Source of the DNA: an uncultured Bacteroidales bacterium
GTDB taxonomy: Bacteria; Bacteroidota; Bacteroidia; Bacteroidales; UBA932
Direction of reading: 5' to 3'
Assembly: GCA_947167015.1 (NCBI GenBank)
Contig: CAMVGM010000002.1
Span: forward strand, 1-64,000
Length of the DNA: 64,000 nucleotides
Under the pieces are notes generated by a model. The model had not been told where the DNA came from, searched no databases, and saw only the letters and a list, made by a program, of their open reading frames with translations. The translations under genes were made by a program, and so were the position numbers. Shown piece by piece: positions 21,976-34,134 of this stretch; position 1 is the stretch's first letter, and every line of letters begins with the position of its first letter.

Positions 21976-23010
21976 TCAGATCTTATGGCACCAGCCGTGC
22001 ACATCCTCCAGTTCGCCGAACTGGATGCCGGTGATGCGCCGGTAGAGTTTCGTGCAGACCGGACCGACTTCCCCGTCGGCCTCATAGCGGAAGGTGCGCG
22101 ACACAGCGGGTTCCGCGAGCACCGGCTTCATGTCGATATGCGACATCGGGGTGATCACCACCGCCGTGCCGCAACCGCCCGCTTCCTCGAACTCATCCAG
22201 TTCGTCCAGCGGAACGGGGCGCTTCTCGACCGTCATGCCAAGGTCCGCGGCCACTTCCTGCAAGGTCAGGTTCGTAATGGACGGCAGGACGCTGTCCGAC
22301 AGCGGGGTAACATACTTGTTCCCCTTGATACCGAAGAAGTTGGAGGAGCCGAACTCATCCACGAACTCGCGGGTGGCGGAGTTCAGGTAGAGCAGTTCCG
22401 CATAACCCTGCGCGTGCGCGATCTGGTAAGGCACGAAGGTGCCGGCGTAGTTCGCGCTGAGCTTGTAGCTTCCGGTACCCTTCGGAGCGGCGCGGTCGTA
22501 GTCGCCGGGGATGACGGCGGCGGCGGAGCGCAGGTGGGCGCCGTAATAGGAGCCCGCCGGGGCGCACATCACCGCGAAGATCACCTCCGGATACGGCACG
22601 AGCTGCATCTGCGGGTGCGGGGCGAAGAGCAGCGGACGCAAGTACAACGAGGCCTGGTGCCCGTAAGGCGGCAGGAACTCGAGGTTGTTCTTCACGCAGA
22701 GTTCGCACATCTTGATGAACATCTCCTCCGAGGGGGCGGGCAGCCCCAGGAACTTGGCCGAGCGCTGCATGCGGGCCGCGTTCTTCTCCGGACGGAACAT
22801 GACGATGCCGCCGTCCTTCTGGCGGAAGGCCTTCAGACCTTCGAAGCAGGAGATCGCATAGTGCAGGCCCTGCGTAAAGGGGTCGATGGTGAAGGAGAAA
22901 GTCTCGGTCGGCGTGATGTCGGACCAGGCTCCATCCCGGTAATGCGCCAGGACCACGGTCCGGGTGCGGTAGGCGTCAAAGCCCAGGGAATCCCAATCTA
23001 TCTGTGCCAT
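21976..23010 (-). CDS. ilvE: Branched-chain amino acid aminotransferase
   Basis: MAQIDWDSLGFDAYRTRT..., ALHYAISCFEGLKAFR, KLSANYAGT; start corrected to 23010. Confidence 0.93.
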   Translation of the reverse strand: MAQIDWDSLGFDAYRTRTVVLAHYRDGAWSDITPTETFSFTIDPFTQGLHYAISCFEGLKAFRQKDGGIVMFRPEKNAARMQRSAKFLGLPAPSEEMFIKMCELCVKNNLEFLPPYGHQASLYLRPLLFAPHPQMQLVPYPEVIFAVMCAPAGSYYGAHLRSAAAVIPGDYDRAAPKGTGSYKLSANYAGTFVPYQIAHAQGYAELLYLNSATREFVDEFGSSNFFGIKGNKYVTPLSDSVLPSITNLTLQEVAADLGMTVEKRPVPLDELDEFEEAGGCGTAVVITPMSHIDMKPVLAEPAVSRTFRYEADGEVGPVCTKLYRRITGIQFGELEDVHGWCHKI

Positions 23011-23038
23011 ATCGTTTGTTTTTTGCGAATATACGAAA

Positions 23039-24097
23039 TTAAATGTGCGCAGCCACCCAGTCGCCCACCTCGGAGGTGGAGAAAGCCTTGCCAGCAGCGG
23101 CGAGGTCTTCGGTGACAATATTGTTTTCTATGCTGTCCGCCACGGCTTTACGAATGGCGGCGCCCTCTTCCATCAGGCCGAAGGCATATTCGAACATCAT
23201 CGCCGCGGAAAGGATGGCCGCCAGCGGGTTGGCGATATTCTTCCCCGCCGCCTGGGGGTAGGAGCCGTGGATGGGCTCGTAAACGCCGGTGCTGTCGCCG
23301 ATCGAGGCGGACGCCAGCAGGCCCATCGAGCCGGAGACCACGCTGGCCTCGTCGGTGAGAATGTCGCCGAAGGTATTTTCCGTCACGATCACGTCGAACC
23401 ATTTCGGGCCCGTGATGAGCTTCATCGCGGCATTGTCCACGAACATGTAGTCCGTATTGACCTCCGGATACTTCGGGGCCATCTCCTGGGCGACCTGGCG
23501 CCACAGGCGGGAGGACTCCAGCACGTTCGCCTTGTCCACCACGGTAAGGTGCTTGCGGCGGCGCATCGCGAACTCGAAAGCCTGCTTGAGGATACGCTCG
23601 ATCTCGTAGCGGTGGTAGATGTTCGTGTCGTAGGCGGTGTCGCCGCCGTCCAGACGTCCCTTCTCGCCGAAATACATGCCGCCGGTGAGTTCGCGGATCA
23701 CGAGGAAATCGGCCCCGTCCACCAGTTCCTCTTTCAGCGGGGACTTGTGGACCAGGGACTTGAAGGTCTCGACCGGGCGGAGGTTGGAATACAGCCCGAG
23801 CTGCTTGCGCATCGCAAGCAGGCCCTGTTCCGGACGCACCTTGGCGGTGGGGTCGTTGTCGTACTTGGGATCGCCCACGGCACCGAACAGGACCGCGTCG
23901 GCGTCCAGGCAGGTCTTGTAGGTGACCTCCGGGAAAGCGTCGCCGTAACGGTCGATGGCGCACGCTCCCGCGTACGCGAAATGCCAGGACACCTCGTGTC
24001 CGAACTTGCGGCAGACGGCTTCCACGCTCTTGACTGCCTGGCAGGTCACTTCGGGGCCGATGCCGTCCCCGGGCAAAAGGGCAATGTCGAATTTCAT
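23039..24097 (-). CDS. leuB: 3-isopropylmalate dehydrogenase
   Basis: [58 protein letters not shown]; start corrected to 24097. Confidence 0.96.
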   Translation of the reverse strand: MKFDIALLPGDGIGPEVTCQAVKSVEAVCRKFGHEVSWHFAYAGACAIDRYGDAFPEVTYKTCLDADAVLFGAVGDPKYDNDPTAKVRPEQGLLAMRKQLGLYSNLRPVETFKSLVHKSPLKEELVDGADFLVIRELTGGMYFGEKGRLDGGDTAYDTNIYHRYEIERILKQAFEFAMRRRKHLTVVDKANVLESSRLWRQVAQEMAPKYPEVNTDYMFVDNAAMKLITGPKWFDVIVTENTFGDILTDEASVVSGSMGLLASASIGDSTGVYEPIHGSYPQAAGKNIANPLAAILSAAMMFEYAFGLMEEGAAIRKAVADSIENNIVTEDLAAAGKAFSTSEVGDWVAAHI

Positions 24098-25647
24098 TTC
24101 AGATGATTTAAATCCATGTTTTCGATGATGTTGAGCATCTTCACCGTGGCCTTGATGGCGGCTTCCGTCTGGTCGGAATCGATGCCGCGGGTCTTGAACT
24201 CGTGTTCCCCGTCCTTCCAGGAGATGGCCGCCGACACGAGGGCGTCGGTCTTGCCGCCCGGCGGGATGGTGACCTGGTAGTCCGTGAGCACGGGATGCTT
24301 CTTGCCGAGCTTGTCGTAGATGATCCAGAGGGCCTTCATGAAGGCGTCGTACTGGCCGTCGCCGGGGGCTGCGGCTTCGTATTCCTGTCCGTGGATGCTG
24401 ACCTTGACGATGGCCACCGGGCGCATGCCGCGGGCCAGCTGGAGGGAGTAGTTGACGATGTGGATATTGTCCTGCGTGGCGTTGTGGGCCGTTTTCAGGA
24501 CGTCGGCGATGATGAACGGGAGATCCTCGGCAGCGAGGGCTTCTTTCTTGTCGCCCAGTTCCACGACGCGCTGGGTGACCAGCCGGACCTGTTCGGGCGT
24601 GAGGCGGATGCCCAGCTTGTCGAGGTTCTTGACGATGTTGGCCTTGCCGCTCATCTTGCCGAGGGCGTAGCTGCGGGTGCGGCCGAAGCGCTGCGGAAGC
24701 AGGCGGTTGGCATACAGGTCCGCCTTGCTGTCGCCGTCGGCGTGCACCCCGCTGCTCTGCGTGAAGACGTTCTCCCCCACCACCGGCTCGTTGTCCGGGA
24801 TGCGGATGCCGGAGATGCTCTCCACATACTTGCACACGTGCGTGAGGCGGCTTTCGTCCGCCTTCAGGCTGCAGCCCAGCTGGTCGCGGAGCGCTGCCAC
24901 CACCCCGGCCACCGGGGCGTTTCCGCTGCGTTCGCCGAGTCCGTTCACGGTCGTGTGGATGCCGTCCACGCCGGCCCGCACGGCGGCGAGGGAATTCGCC
25001 ACGGCCAGGCCGTAGTCATTGTGCGCGTGGAAGTCGAAGTGCATCTGCGGGAAGCGTTCCCGCATCCGGCCGACGTATTCCTCCACCTTCCAGGGGTTCA
25101 GCACGCCCAGGGTGTCGGGCAGCATCACGCGCCGCACCGGCTCGAAACGCAGCCGCTCCAGCAGGGCGAAGACGTATTCCGGCGAGTCCGCCATCCCGTT
25201 CGACCAGTCCTCGAGGTAGAGGTTGACCGACAGGCCGCGCACCCCGGCGTGGCCGATCACGCGGATGATGTCGTCGGCGTGCTGCTCCGGCGTCTTCTTC
25301 AGCTGCTTCTCCAGGTGGCGCAGGGACCCCTTGGCGAGGATGTTGACCACCTTGCCGCCAGCGTCCGCGATCCAGTCCACCGACAGCCCGTCGTCCACGA
25401 ATCCCAGCGCTTCCACCCGGTCCAGGCAGCCGGCGTCGGCGGCCCAGGCGCAGATGCGCTTGAAAGCCTGGCTTTCGCCGGCGGACACGCGGGCGGACGC
25501 CACTTCCACGCGGTCCACCTGCAACTCCTCCAGGAGGAGCTGCGCGATCGCGAGCTTCTCGTCCGCGTTGAACGAGACGCCGGCGGTCTGTTCGCCGTCG
25601 CGGAGCGTGGTATCGAGGAGCTCGATGCTATTTCCTTGCTTTCTCAA
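24094..25647 (-). CDS. Second 2-isopropylmalate synthase-family enzyme (LeuA paralogue or citramalate synthase)
   Basis: [43 protein letters not shown]-terminal LeuA dimer/regulatory-type domain. Confidence 0.88.
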   Translation of the reverse strand: MRKQGNSIELLDTTLRDGEQTAGVSFNADEKLAIAQLLLEELQVDRVEVASARVSAGESQAFKRICAWAADAGCLDRVEALGFVDDGLSVDWIADAGGKVVNILAKGSLRHLEKQLKKTPEQHADDIIRVIGHAGVRGLSVNLYLEDWSNGMADSPEYVFALLERLRFEPVRRVMLPDTLGVLNPWKVEEYVGRMRERFPQMHFDFHAHNDYGLAVANSLAAVRAGVDGIHTTVNGLGERSGNAPVAGVVAALRDQLGCSLKADESRLTHVCKYVESISGIRIPDNEPVVGENVFTQSSGVHADGDSKADLYANRLLPQRFGRTRSYALGKMSGKANIVKNLDKLGIRLTPEQVRLVTQRVVELGDKKEALAAEDLPFIIADVLKTAHNATQDNIHIVNYSLQLARGMRPVAIVKVSIHGQEYEAAAPGDGQYDAFMKALWIIYDKLGKKHPVLTDYQVTIPPGGKTDALVSAAISWKDGEHEFKTRGIDSDQTEAAIKATVKMLNIIENMDLNHLK

Positions 25648-26224
25648 AGGCTTCGATCTTATCTTTCTGCTCCAGGAGATAATCGATATCGTCCAGGGCG
25701 TGGGTCAGACAATACTTCTTGTATGCGTTGAGCTCGAAACGCTCGCTGCGGCCGGTGGCCAGGTTGGTCACGGTCTGCGCGGGCACGTCCACCCGTACCC
25801 GGGCGGCGGGGTCCGCGGCGATGCTGGCGAAGAGTTCCGACAGGAAGTCCTCGCTGACCACGACCGGCAGCACGAAGTTGTTGAGCTCGTTGTTCTTGTG
25901 GATGTCCGCGAAGAAACTGGAAATGACCACGCGGAAGCCGTAGCCGGCGATCGCCCAGGCGGCGTGCTCGCGGCTCGAGCCGGAACCGAAGTTCTTGCCG
26001 GCCACCAGGATGCAGCCGCCGTAACGCGGGTCGTTCAGTACGAAACCCGGCTTCGGCGTGCCGTCCGGGGCGTAGCGCCAGTCGCGGAACAGGTTGTCGC
26101 CAAAGAACTTCTCGTCACGCGTGGTGGCTTTCAGGAAGCGGGCCGGGATGATCTGGTCCGTATCCACGTTCTCCAGCGGAAGGGGCACGCAGGTGCTCTC
26201 GATGATGTCGAATTTCTGTTTCAT
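25628..26224 (-). CDS. leuD: 3-isopropylmalate dehydratase small subunit
   Basis: 198 aa; [27 protein letters not shown]. Confidence 0.96.
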   Translation of the reverse strand: MKQKFDIIESTCVPLPLENVDTDQIIPARFLKATTRDEKFFGDNLFRDWRYAPDGTPKPGFVLNDPRYGGCILVAGKNFGSGSSREHAAWAIAGYGFRVVISSFFADIHKNNELNNFVLPVVVSEDFLSELFASIAADPAARVRVDVPAQTVTNLATGRSERFELNAYKKYCLTHALDDIDYLLEQKDKIEAFEKARK

Positions 26225-27591
26225 AGCAGTGTCCTCGGATCGGTTACCACGCCGGTCACGGCCGCGGCGGCGGCGGTCAGCGGGCTGGCAAGCAGCGTGC
26301 GCGACCCCGGGCCCTGGCGGCCTTCGAAATTCCGGTTGCTCGTACTGACGGCATACTTCCCGGCGGGAATCTTGTCGTCGTTCATCGCCAGGCAGGCGGA
26401 ACAGCCCGGCTGGCGGACCTCAAAGCCCGCCGCTTCCAGGACCTTGTCCAGTCCTTCCTCCTCGATCTGGCGCTTGACGGCCCAGGAGCCGGGCACCAGC
26501 CAGGCGGTCAGGCCGGGGGCCTTCCGGCGGCCCTTCACCAGCGAGGCGAAGGCGCGGAAATCCTCGATGCGGCCATTGGTACAGGCACCCAGGAAGACAT
26601 AGTCCACAGGGTGCCCGATCAATTTCTGACCGGCCTCGAACCCCATATAATTCAATGCCTTGGGAGCGGCATCTGAAGGAATGCTTCCGTCAACGGCCAT
26701 ACCCATCCCGGGGTTGGTCCCGTAGGTGATCATCGGGGCGATGTCGGCCGCGTCGAAGACCACTTCCCGGTCGAAGACGGCGTCGTCGCCGCTGGGGAGC
26801 GTCTTCCAATACGCCACCGCCGCGTCCCAGTCCGCCCCCTTCGGCGCGAACTCCCGGCCCTTCAGGTAGGCGAAAGTCGTCTCGTCCGGAGCGACCATGC
26901 CGCCGCGCGCACCCATCTCGATGGAGAGGTTGCAGAGCGTCAGCCGGCCTTCCATCGACAGGGAACGCACGGCGCTGCCGCGATATTCGACAAAATAGCC
27001 GGTGGCGCCGCTCGTGGTAAGCCGGCTCATCAGGAAGAGGGCCAGGTCCTTGGCGGTCACGCCCTTGCCCAGCTTTCCTTCGACGCGGATGCTCATCGTC
27101 TTCGGCTTCTGCTGCAGGATGCACTGCGAAGCCAGCACCATCTCGACCTCGGAAGTACCGATGCCGAAGGCGACGGCGCCCATCGCGCCGTGCGTGGAGG
27201 TGTGCGAATCCCCGCAGACGATGGTCATCCCGGGCAGCGAAAGGCCCTTTTCCGGCCCCACCACGTGGATGATGCCGTTGTCCGGACTCATCATCCCGTA
27301 ATGCGTCAGGCCGAATTCCGCGGCGTTGCGCTCGAGCGCGTCCACCTGGGCCTTGGACACGGGATCCTCGATCGGCTTGTCCTGGTCGTGGGTGGGCGTG
27401 TTGTGGTCCGGCATGCAGTAGATGCGCTCCGGACGCAGGCAGCGGATGCCCCGGGCGCGCAGGCCGTCGAAGGCCTGCGGGCTCGTGACCTCGTGGCAGT
27501 AGAGCCGGTCGATGTAGAGCTGCGTGGGACCGTCCTCGATGAGCGAGACCACGTGCGCGTCCCAGATCTTGTCGAACAGTGTATTCATCAA
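26221..27591 (-). CDS. leuC: 3-isopropylmalate dehydratase large subunit
   Basis: [37 protein letters not shown] 4Fe-4S ligands. Confidence 0.96.
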   Translation of the reverse strand: MMNTLFDKIWDAHVVSLIEDGPTQLYIDRLYCHEVTSPQAFDGLRARGIRCLRPERIYCMPDHNTPTHDQDKPIEDPVSKAQVDALERNAAEFGLTHYGMMSPDNGIIHVVGPEKGLSLPGMTIVCGDSHTSTHGAMGAVAFGIGTSEVEMVLASQCILQQKPKTMSIRVEGKLGKGVTAKDLALFLMSRLTTSGATGYFVEYRGSAVRSLSMEGRLTLCNLSIEMGARGGMVAPDETTFAYLKGREFAPKGADWDAAVAYWKTLPSGDDAVFDREVVFDAADIAPMITYGTNPGMGMAVDGSIPSDAAPKALNYMGFEAGQKLIGHPVDYVFLGACTNGRIEDFRAFASLVKGRRKAPGLTAWLVPGSWAVKRQIEEEGLDKVLEAAGFEVRQPGCSACLAMNDDKIPAGKYAVSTSNRNFEGRQGPGSRTLLASPLTAAAAAVTGVVTDPRTLL

Positions 27592-29087
27592 TGCTTGAAT
27601 TTGTTGATACAGTCGATGTAGGCCTCGACGGAACCGGTCACAATGTCGGTGTTGGCACCGAAACCGTAATAGACGTGTCCTTCGTGTTCGACCTGCATAT
27701 GCACCTTCGCGACATCGTCGGAGCCCTTGGTGATGTTCTGGATCGTGAATTCCTTGATCACCATCTGGCGCTTGACGATGGTCTTGAGGGCGTTGATGGC
27801 GGCGTCCACCGGACCGTTGCCGTGCGCGGCGCCTTCGAACTTCTCGCCGGCGATGTCCAGGCCGATGCTGGCCACGGGCTTCAGGCCCTTGCCGCTCGTC
27901 ACCTGGAGGTAGTCCAGCTTGATGTGGGCCACCTCGGCGCGCTCGGCGCCGGCCAGCACCAGCAAGTCGTCGTCGTTCACCTGCTTCTTCTTGTCCGCCA
28001 GTTTGAGGAACTCCTGGTAGAAGCTGTCCAGTTTCTCGTCGGAGAGCTTGATGCCGAGGGTCTCGAGCCGGTAGCGCAGGGCGGCGTGGCCGCTGCGGGC
28101 CGTCAGGACAATGTTATTGTCGTCCAGGCCGATGTCCTTGGGGTCGATGATCTCGTAGGTACTGACCTCCTTCAGCACGCCGTCCTGGTGGATGCCGGAC
28201 GAGTGGGCGAAGGCGTTGCGGCCCACGATGGCCTTGTTGGCCTGGACCGGCATGTTCATCAGGCTGGACACCATCCGGCTGACCGGATAGATGCGCGTGG
28301 TGTTGATGTTGGTGGTCAAGGGGATGTCGGAGTGGCTCCGCAGGATCATCGCGATCTCCTCGAGGGCGGTATTGCCCGCACGCTCCCCTACGCCGTTCAC
28401 CGTCACCTCGCACTGGCGGGCGCCGGCGAGCAGGCCGGCCATCGTGTTCGCGGTGGCCATGCCGAGGTCGTTGTGGCAGTGGGTGGAGAGGATGGCCTTG
28501 TCGATGCCGTCCACGTGATCGATCAGGTACTTGATCTTGGCCCCGTACTCCGCGGGCAGGCAATAGCCCGTGGTGTCGGGGATGTTGACCACCGTGGCGC
28601 CGGCCTTGATCACGGCCTCCACCACCCGGGCGAGGAATTCATTGTCGGTGCGGCCGGCGTCCTCGGCGTAGAACTCCACGTCGTCCACGAACTGCCGCGC
28701 ATACTTGACGGCGCGGACAGCCCGCTCCAGGATCTCCTCCCGGGTGGAGTTGAACTTGTAGCGGATGTGGGGGTCGGAGGTGCCGATGCCGGTGTGGATG
28801 CGCTTGTGCTTGGCGAACTTGAGCGCTTCCACCGCGACGTCGATGTCCTTCTGCACCGCGCGGCTCAGGGCGCACACGGTAGGCCAAGTCACGGCCTTGG
28901 AGATCTCCACGACCGAGTTGAAGTCGCCGGGGCTCGAGACCGGGAAGCCGGCCTCGATCACGTCCACGCCGAGCTCCTCCAGCGCCTTCGCCACCTGGAT
29001 CTTCTCCACGGTGTTGAGCTGGCAGCCGGGCACCTGTTCGCCGTCGCGCAGGGTGGTGTCGAAAATATAGATCCTGTTGCTGTCCAT
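27588..29087 (-). CDS. leuA: 2-isopropylmalate synthase
   Basis: [57 protein letters not shown]. Confidence 0.95.
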   Translation of the reverse strand: MDSNRIYIFDTTLRDGEQVPGCQLNTVEKIQVAKALEELGVDVIEAGFPVSSPGDFNSVVEISKAVTWPTVCALSRAVQKDIDVAVEALKFAKHKRIHTGIGTSDPHIRYKFNSTREEILERAVRAVKYARQFVDDVEFYAEDAGRTDNEFLARVVEAVIKAGATVVNIPDTTGYCLPAEYGAKIKYLIDHVDGIDKAILSTHCHNDLGMATANTMAGLLAGARQCEVTVNGVGERAGNTALEEIAMILRSHSDIPLTTNINTTRIYPVSRMVSSLMNMPVQANKAIVGRNAFAHSSGIHQDGVLKEVSTYEIIDPKDIGLDDNNIVLTARSGHAALRYRLETLGIKLSDEKLDSFYQEFLKLADKKKQVNDDDLLVLAGAERAEVAHIKLDYLQVTSGKGLKPVASIGLDIAGEKFEGAAHGNGPVDAAINALKTIVKRQMVIKEFTIQNITKGSDDVAKVHMQVEHEGHVYYGFGANTDIVTGSVEAYIDCINKFKH

Positions 29088-29088
29088 A

Positions 29089-30132
29089 TTACTTGTTTTC
29101 GGGACGGAGTTCGCGGACGGCGGCGCCGGTGCGCCAGAGTTCGCTCTCGCGCAGCGCCTTCAGCTCCTTCTCCAGGCCTTCGCGGTAGTCCGGCTTGGAG
29201 TTGGCGTCGATGGAACGCTGGGCCTCGTTGCCGCAGGCCACCTCGTTGTAGAGCTTCTCGAACACGGGCTTGGTGGCGTCGTGGAAGGGACCCATCCAGT
29301 CGAGGGCGCCGCGCTGCGCCGTGGTGGAGCAGTTGGCGTACATCCAGTCCATGCCCTTCTCGGCGAAGAGCGGCATCAGGGACTGCGTCAGTTCCTCGAC
29401 CGTCTCGTTGAAAGCCTCCGACGGGCTGTGGCCGTGGGAACGGAGCACCTCGTACTGGGCCAGCAGGATGCCCTGGATGGCGCCCATCAGGGTACCGCGC
29501 TCACCGGTGAGGTCGGAATAGACCTCGCGCTTGAAATCGGTCTCGAAGAGGTAGCCCGAGCCGATGGCGATGCCGAGGGCCAGGGTACGATCGAGGGCGC
29601 GGCCGGTGGCGTCCTGGTACACGGCGAAGGAGGAGTTGATGCCGCGGCCCTGCAGGAAAAGCCGGCGCACGGAGGTGCCAGAGCCCTTCGGGGCCACCAT
29701 GATCACGTCCACGTCCTTCGGCGGGATGATGCCGGTGCGGTCGCTGAAGGTGATGCCGAAGCCGTGGGAGAAGTACAGGGCCTTGCCGGGGGTGAGATGC
29801 TTCTTCACCACGGGCCATTGCTCGATCTGCGCGGCGTCGGAGAGGAGGTATTCGATGACGGTCGCCCGCTCGCAGGCCTCTTCGATGCTGAAGAGGGTCT
29901 CACCCGGTACCCAGCCGTCGCCGATGGCCTTGTCGAAGGTCTTGCCGGCACGCTGGCCGACGATGACCTTGATGCCGTTATCCTTGAGGTTGAGGGCCTG
30001 TCCGGGGCCCTGGATGCCATAGCCGATAATGGCGACGACCTCGTCCTTGAGGACTTCGCGTGCTTTTTCAACGGTAAACTCATCGCGGGTGACGACGTTC
30101 TCGACCACTCCGCCGAAATTCATCTTTGCCAT
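29089..30132 (-). CDS. ilvC: Ketol-acid reductoisomerase
   Basis: [49 protein letters not shown]. Confidence 0.95.
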   Translation of the reverse strand: MAKMNFGGVVENVVTRDEFTVEKAREVLKDEVVAIIGYGIQGPGQALNLKDNGIKVIVGQRAGKTFDKAIGDGWVPGETLFSIEEACERATVIEYLLSDAAQIEQWPVVKKHLTPGKALYFSHGFGITFSDRTGIIPPKDVDVIMVAPKGSGTSVRRLFLQGRGINSSFAVYQDATGRALDRTLALGIAIGSGYLFETDFKREVYSDLTGERGTLMGAIQGILLAQYEVLRSHGHSPSEAFNETVEELTQSLMPLFAEKGMDWMYANCSTTAQRGALDWMGPFHDATKPVFEKLYNEVACGNEAQRSIDANSKPDYREGLEKELKALRESELWRTGAAVRELRPENK

Positions 30133-30143
30133 ACTCTTGACTT

Positions 30144-30452
30144 TTATTGGTTTCTTGTTTTCAGATAATCTTCAAGGATCCCGTGCTCCGCGGCGCTGGT
30201 CGCATTGTCCGGGAAACAGAAAGCCCGCACCACCTCCACCTCCTTCTCGATGAAGCCGACCACCTGCTGCGCGGCGCGCTCGGTGGTGATGGCCCGGAAG
30301 GTAAAATGATGGATGCCCGGGAATTCGGACGGGAACACCGTCAGGCTCTCGATATTGATGCCGCGGCGGGTGAAGATGTTCGAGATCGAACTCAACAGAC
30401 CCACCTGGTTCTCGGAGTACACCGAGATGATATACATGCTGCTATTCTCCAT
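30144..30452 (-). CDS. ilvN: Acetolactate synthase small subunit (short, 102 aa, single ACT)
   Basis: YIISVYSENQVGLLSSISNIFTRRGINIESLTV ACT domain, overlaps ilvB. Confidence 0.9.
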   Translation of the reverse strand: MENSSMYIISVYSENQVGLLSSISNIFTRRGINIESLTVFPSEFPGIHHFTFRAITTERAAQQVVGFIEKEVEVVRAFCFPDNATSAAEHGILEDYLKTRNQ

Positions 30453-32160
30453 CGCGGTACCATTCGTCTTTGTTCAACAGGATCTCGTCCAGCCGGCGTC
30501 CGCCGGGGACCATCGGATAGACCATCCCCATCTCGCAGACGTGCGCGTCGAGGATGTAGGCCTCGGGAGAATCCAGCATCTCCTTCACCGCCCCGTCCAG
30601 TTTCGCGCGGTCGTCCACCATCCGGTAACGGATGCCGTACGCCTGTGCGATCAGGGAATAGTCGGGGTTGAGCAGGCGCGTCTGCGAGTAGCGCTCGCCG
30701 TAGAAGAGTTCCTGCCACTGCCGGACGTTGCCCAGCCAGTTGTTGTTCAGCAGGACGATCTTGACCGCCGTGCGCTCCTGCATGATCGTGCCGAGTTCCT
30801 GGAGCGTCATCTGGATGCCGCCGTCGCCCACGAACAGGACGACCTGACGGTCCGGAACGCCCAACTTGGCGCCCATCGCGGCGGGCAGGCCGAAGCCCAT
30901 CGTACCCAGGCCGCCGGACGTGATGAAACTGCGCGTCCGTACGAAGCGGGAGTAGCGCGCGGCCATCAGCTGGTTCTGCCCCACGTCGGTGACGATGACG
31001 GCGTCGCGGCCGGAGAGTTCCGCCACCCGGGACACGACCTCGCCCATATTGAGCGGGCCCTCCCCGGGCTTGGTCTCGAGCGCGGCCACCTTCTCCTTTT
31101 CCACGCGGTCGTAGTGGCGCGCGGACGCGGCCCACTCGTCGTGGAAGGAAAAACGGATGCGTTCGGTCAGGCGCTCCAGCACTTCGGCGGCGTCGCCCAG
31201 GATCCCCACCTCGACCGGGATGATCTTGCCGATCTCGGTGCGGTCCACGTCGATGTGGATCACTTTCGCATTGGGGGCGTAACGGGAGGGATTGCCCGTC
31301 ACGCGGTCGCTGAAACGCATGCCGATGGCAATCAGCACGTCGCACTTCTGCGTCATCATGTTGGAAGCGACGTTGCCGTGCATCCCCGCCATGCCCACGT
31401 AATACGGGAAATCCGAAGGCAAGGCGCTCAGGCCCAGCATCGTGGACGCAGCCGGGATGCCGCCCTTCTTCAGGAAGGCTTTCAGCTGCTCCTCGGCGTG
31501 GGAGATGACCACGCCCTGTCCGAATACCACGAAGGGACGTTCCGCCTCGTCGATCAGCTGCGCCGCCGCCTCGATGGCCGCCTCGTCGGCGGGCGCCGGG
31601 AGGGCATAGCTGCGGATGTGCGTGCATTTCTCATATTCGAACCAGCTCACACCCACCTGCGCATCGCGCGTGAAATCGAGGACCACCGGGCCCGGACGGC
31701 CCGTGGAGGCGATGTGGAAGGCTTTCGCCACCGCCGGCGCCACGTCTTCGGGACGGCGGATCTGGAAGGTCCATTTGTCGATCGGGCCGGTCATGCCCAC
31801 CATGTCGGTCTCCTGGAAGGCGTCGGTGCCGAGCATCGCGTTGCTCACCTGACCCGCGATCACGATGACCGGGGTGGAGTCCACCATCGAGTCGGCCACG
31901 CCGGTGATGACGTTGGTCGCGCCGGGGCCGGAAGTGACGATCACGACGCCCGGGCGGCCCGTCGCGCGTGCGTAACCTTGCGCAGCGTGAATGGCGCCCT
32001 GCTCGTGCCGCACCAGGATGTGCTTCAGGCGGTCGGAATAGCCGTACATCTTGTCATATACGGTGATGATCTGTCCGCCCGGATAGCCGAAGATGGTATC
32101 CACCCCTTCGGCGATGAGCGATTCCAGCAATATTTCAGCTCCTGTAAGTCTCTGTCCCAT
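30442..32160 (-). CDS. ilvB: Acetolactate synthase large subunit
   Basis: TPP-dependent fold; GYPGGQIITVYDKM, VGDGGIQMTLQELGT. Confidence 0.96.
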   Translation of the reverse strand: MGQRLTGAEILLESLIAEGVDTIFGYPGGQIITVYDKMYGYSDRLKHILVRHEQGAIHAAQGYARATGRPGVVIVTSGPGATNVITGVADSMVDSTPVIVIAGQVSNAMLGTDAFQETDMVGMTGPIDKWTFQIRRPEDVAPAVAKAFHIASTGRPGPVVLDFTRDAQVGVSWFEYEKCTHIRSYALPAPADEAAIEAAAQLIDEAERPFVVFGQGVVISHAEEQLKAFLKKGGIPAASTMLGLSALPSDFPYYVGMAGMHGNVASNMMTQKCDVLIAIGMRFSDRVTGNPSRYAPNAKVIHIDVDRTEIGKIIPVEVGILGDAAEVLERLTERIRFSFHDEWAASARHYDRVEKEKVAALETKPGEGPLNMGEVVSRVAELSGRDAVIVTDVGQNQLMAARYSRFVRTRSFITSGGLGTMGFGLPAAMGAKLGVPDRQVVLFVGDGGIQMTLQELGTIMQERTAVKIVLLNNNWLGNVRQWQELFYGERYSQTRLLNPDYSLIAQAYGIRYRMVDDRAKLDGAVKEMLDSPEAYILDAHVCEMGMVYPMVPGGRRLDEILLNKDEWYRDGE

Positions 32161-32166
32161 AGGCGT

Positions 32167-33996
32167 CTAGTCTTCGATGATACGGGTAGCGCCCTTGTCC
32201 GCGCTGCTGACCATGGCCGCGTAGGCCTTCAGGCTCTTGGAGACCTCGCGCTGCCGCAGCGGCGGCGTGAAGGCCTTGCGGCCCCGGGCTTCCTCCTCGC
32301 GGCGGCGCGCCGAGAGTTCCTCCTCGGAAAGGCGCACGTCGATGCGGCGGGAAGGGATGTCTATGGTGATGATATCCCCGTCGCGGACCAGGGCGATCTC
32401 GCCGCCGGAAGCCGCTTCGGGCGAAATGTGGCCGATGCTCAGGCCGGAGGTGCCCCCGCTGAAACGGCCGTCCGTCAGCAGCGCGCACTCCTTGCCGAGG
32501 TGCATCGACTTGATGTACGAAGTAGGATACAGCATCTCCTGCATGCCGGGGCCGCCCTTGGGGCCCTCATAGGTGATGACGACCACGTCGCCGCTGCCGA
32601 CCTTGCCCCCGAGGATACCTTCGCAGGCCGCCTCCTGGGAGTCGAACACGCGGGCCGGGCCCTCGAAGTGGAAGATGCTCTCGTCCACGCCGGCGGTCTT
32701 GACGATGCAGCCGTCGCGGGCGATGTTGCCGAAGAGCACGGCCAGTCCCCCGTCGCGGGAATAGGCGTGCGCGATGTCGCGGATGCAGCCTTCCGAGCGG
32801 TCGGTGTCGAAACTGTCGTACCAGGTCTCCTGCGAGGCCAGGACATTGTTGAAACGGCCGCAGGGGGCCACCCGGAAGGTCCGGCGGGCCTCCTCGCAGC
32901 AGTTCGGGGAGAGGATGCACCAGCGGTCGATCTCCTCGGCGAGGGTCATGCCGTCCACGCGCCGCAGCGACGTGTCCACAAGACCCGCGGCGGCGAGTTC
33001 CGCCATGATGGCGACGATGCCGCCCGCCCGGCCCACGTCCTGGACGTGATACCTGGCCGTATTCGGGGCCACCTTGCAGATGCAGGGCACCTTGCGGGAG
33101 AGCTGGTCGATGTCGGCCATCTTGAAGTCGGTGCCGGCTTCGGCGGCGACGGCCAGCAGGTGGAGGACCGTGTTGGTCGAGCCGCCCATCGCGATGTCGA
33201 GCGACATCGCGTTCAGGAACGCCTCCCGGGATGCGATGCTGCGCGGCAGCACGGACTCGTCGCCGTCGCGATAGTACTTGTAGGTATTCTCCACGATCTG
33301 GCGCGCGGCTTTGCGGAAGAGCGAGGCGCGCATCGCGTGCGTGGCGAGGATGGTGCCGTTGCCGGGCAGCGCGAGGCCGATCGCCTCGGCGAGGCAGTTC
33401 ATCGAATTGGCGGTAAACATCCCCGAGCAGCTGCCGCAGCCCGGACAGGCGTGCGCCTCGATCCGTTCCACGTCGGCGTCGCTCACCGAAGGGTCGGCGG
33501 ACTTCACCATCGCGTCGATCAGGTCCAGGCCGCTCCCGTCCAGGGAACCGGCCTCCATCGGACCGCCGGAGACGAAGATGGTGGGGATGTTGAGCCGCAT
33601 CGCGGCCAGCATCATGCCCGGCGTGATCTTGTCACAGTTGCTGATGCACACCAGGGCGTCCGCCTTGTGCGCGTTGACCATATATTCTACGCTGTCGGCG
33701 ATGATGTCGCGGGACGGGAGGGAATAAAGCATCCCGTCGTGGCCCATCGCGATGCCGTCATCCACGGCGATCGTATTGAATTCGGCCGCGAAACAGCCCA
33801 GTTTTTCGATTTCGGCCTTGACGATCTGGCCCGCCTCGTGGAGGTGGGTGTGACCGGGTACGAACTGGGTGAAGGAATTGGCGATGGCGATGACGGGTTT
33901 GCCGAACTGCTCGCGCTTCATCCCGTTCGCCATCCATAGCGCACGGGCCCCGGCCATCCTGCGGCCTTCAAAGGTAACACTACTACGATAATCCAT
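32167..33996 (-). CDS. ilvD: Dihydroxy-acid dehydratase
   Basis: 609 aa; [53 protein letters not shown]. Confidence 0.96.
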   Translation of the reverse strand: MDYRSSVTFEGRRMAGARALWMANGMKREQFGKPVIAIANSFTQFVPGHTHLHEAGQIVKAEIEKLGCFAAEFNTIAVDDGIAMGHDGMLYSLPSRDIIADSVEYMVNAHKADALVCISNCDKITPGMMLAAMRLNIPTIFVSGGPMEAGSLDGSGLDLIDAMVKSADPSVSDADVERIEAHACPGCGSCSGMFTANSMNCLAEAIGLALPGNGTILATHAMRASLFRKAARQIVENTYKYYRDGDESVLPRSIASREAFLNAMSLDIAMGGSTNTVLHLLAVAAEAGTDFKMADIDQLSRKVPCICKVAPNTARYHVQDVGRAGGIVAIMAELAAAGLVDTSLRRVDGMTLAEEIDRWCILSPNCCEEARRTFRVAPCGRFNNVLASQETWYDSFDTDRSEGCIRDIAHAYSRDGGLAVLFGNIARDGCIVKTAGVDESIFHFEGPARVFDSQEAACEGILGGKVGSGDVVVITYEGPKGGPGMQEMLYPTSYIKSMHLGKECALLTDGRFSGGTSGLSIGHISPEAASGGEIALVRDGDIITIDIPSRRIDVRLSEEELSARRREEEARGRKAFTPPLRQREVSKSLKAYAAMVSSADKGATRIIED

Positions 33997-34079
33997 AACC
34001 TAACAGGGGCTTCAAGCCCGCTTAACGGTCACGAATTTCGCGTTATTTTGTGGAAAAAGCAAGGAATACTGAAATTTAT

Positions 34080-34110
34080 TTTGAAAAAAACTTAAAAATG
34101 CTTTACTTTG
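34080..34110 (+). promoter_or_regulatory. Promoter of the thr operon: TTTG (34080-34083) - N19 - TTACTTTG (34103-34110)
   Basis: Near-consensus Bacteroidota promoter 24 nt before the thrA ATG. Confidence 0.6.
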
Positions 34111-34134
34111 GGTGGAAAACGTGTTAGTTAGTTT

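Noticed and set aside
30133-30143. ilvN as a frameshifted pseudogene
   Set aside because: Only 11 bp separate it from ilvC and no residual C-terminal coding sequence is visible; a naturally short subunit is the simpler explanation.
30313-33939. 1208-aa plus-strand ORF opposite ilvB/ilvD
   Set aside because: Antisense shadow of confidently identified ilvN/ilvB/ilvD in high-GC DNA; low-complexity His/Arg/Val/Asp-rich translation with no domain logic.
34005-34021. GGGCTTCAAGCCC palindrome in the ilvD-thrA gap as an amino-acid attenuator
   Set aside because: Short palindrome without a U-tract, and no branched-chain-codon-rich leader peptide was identified.
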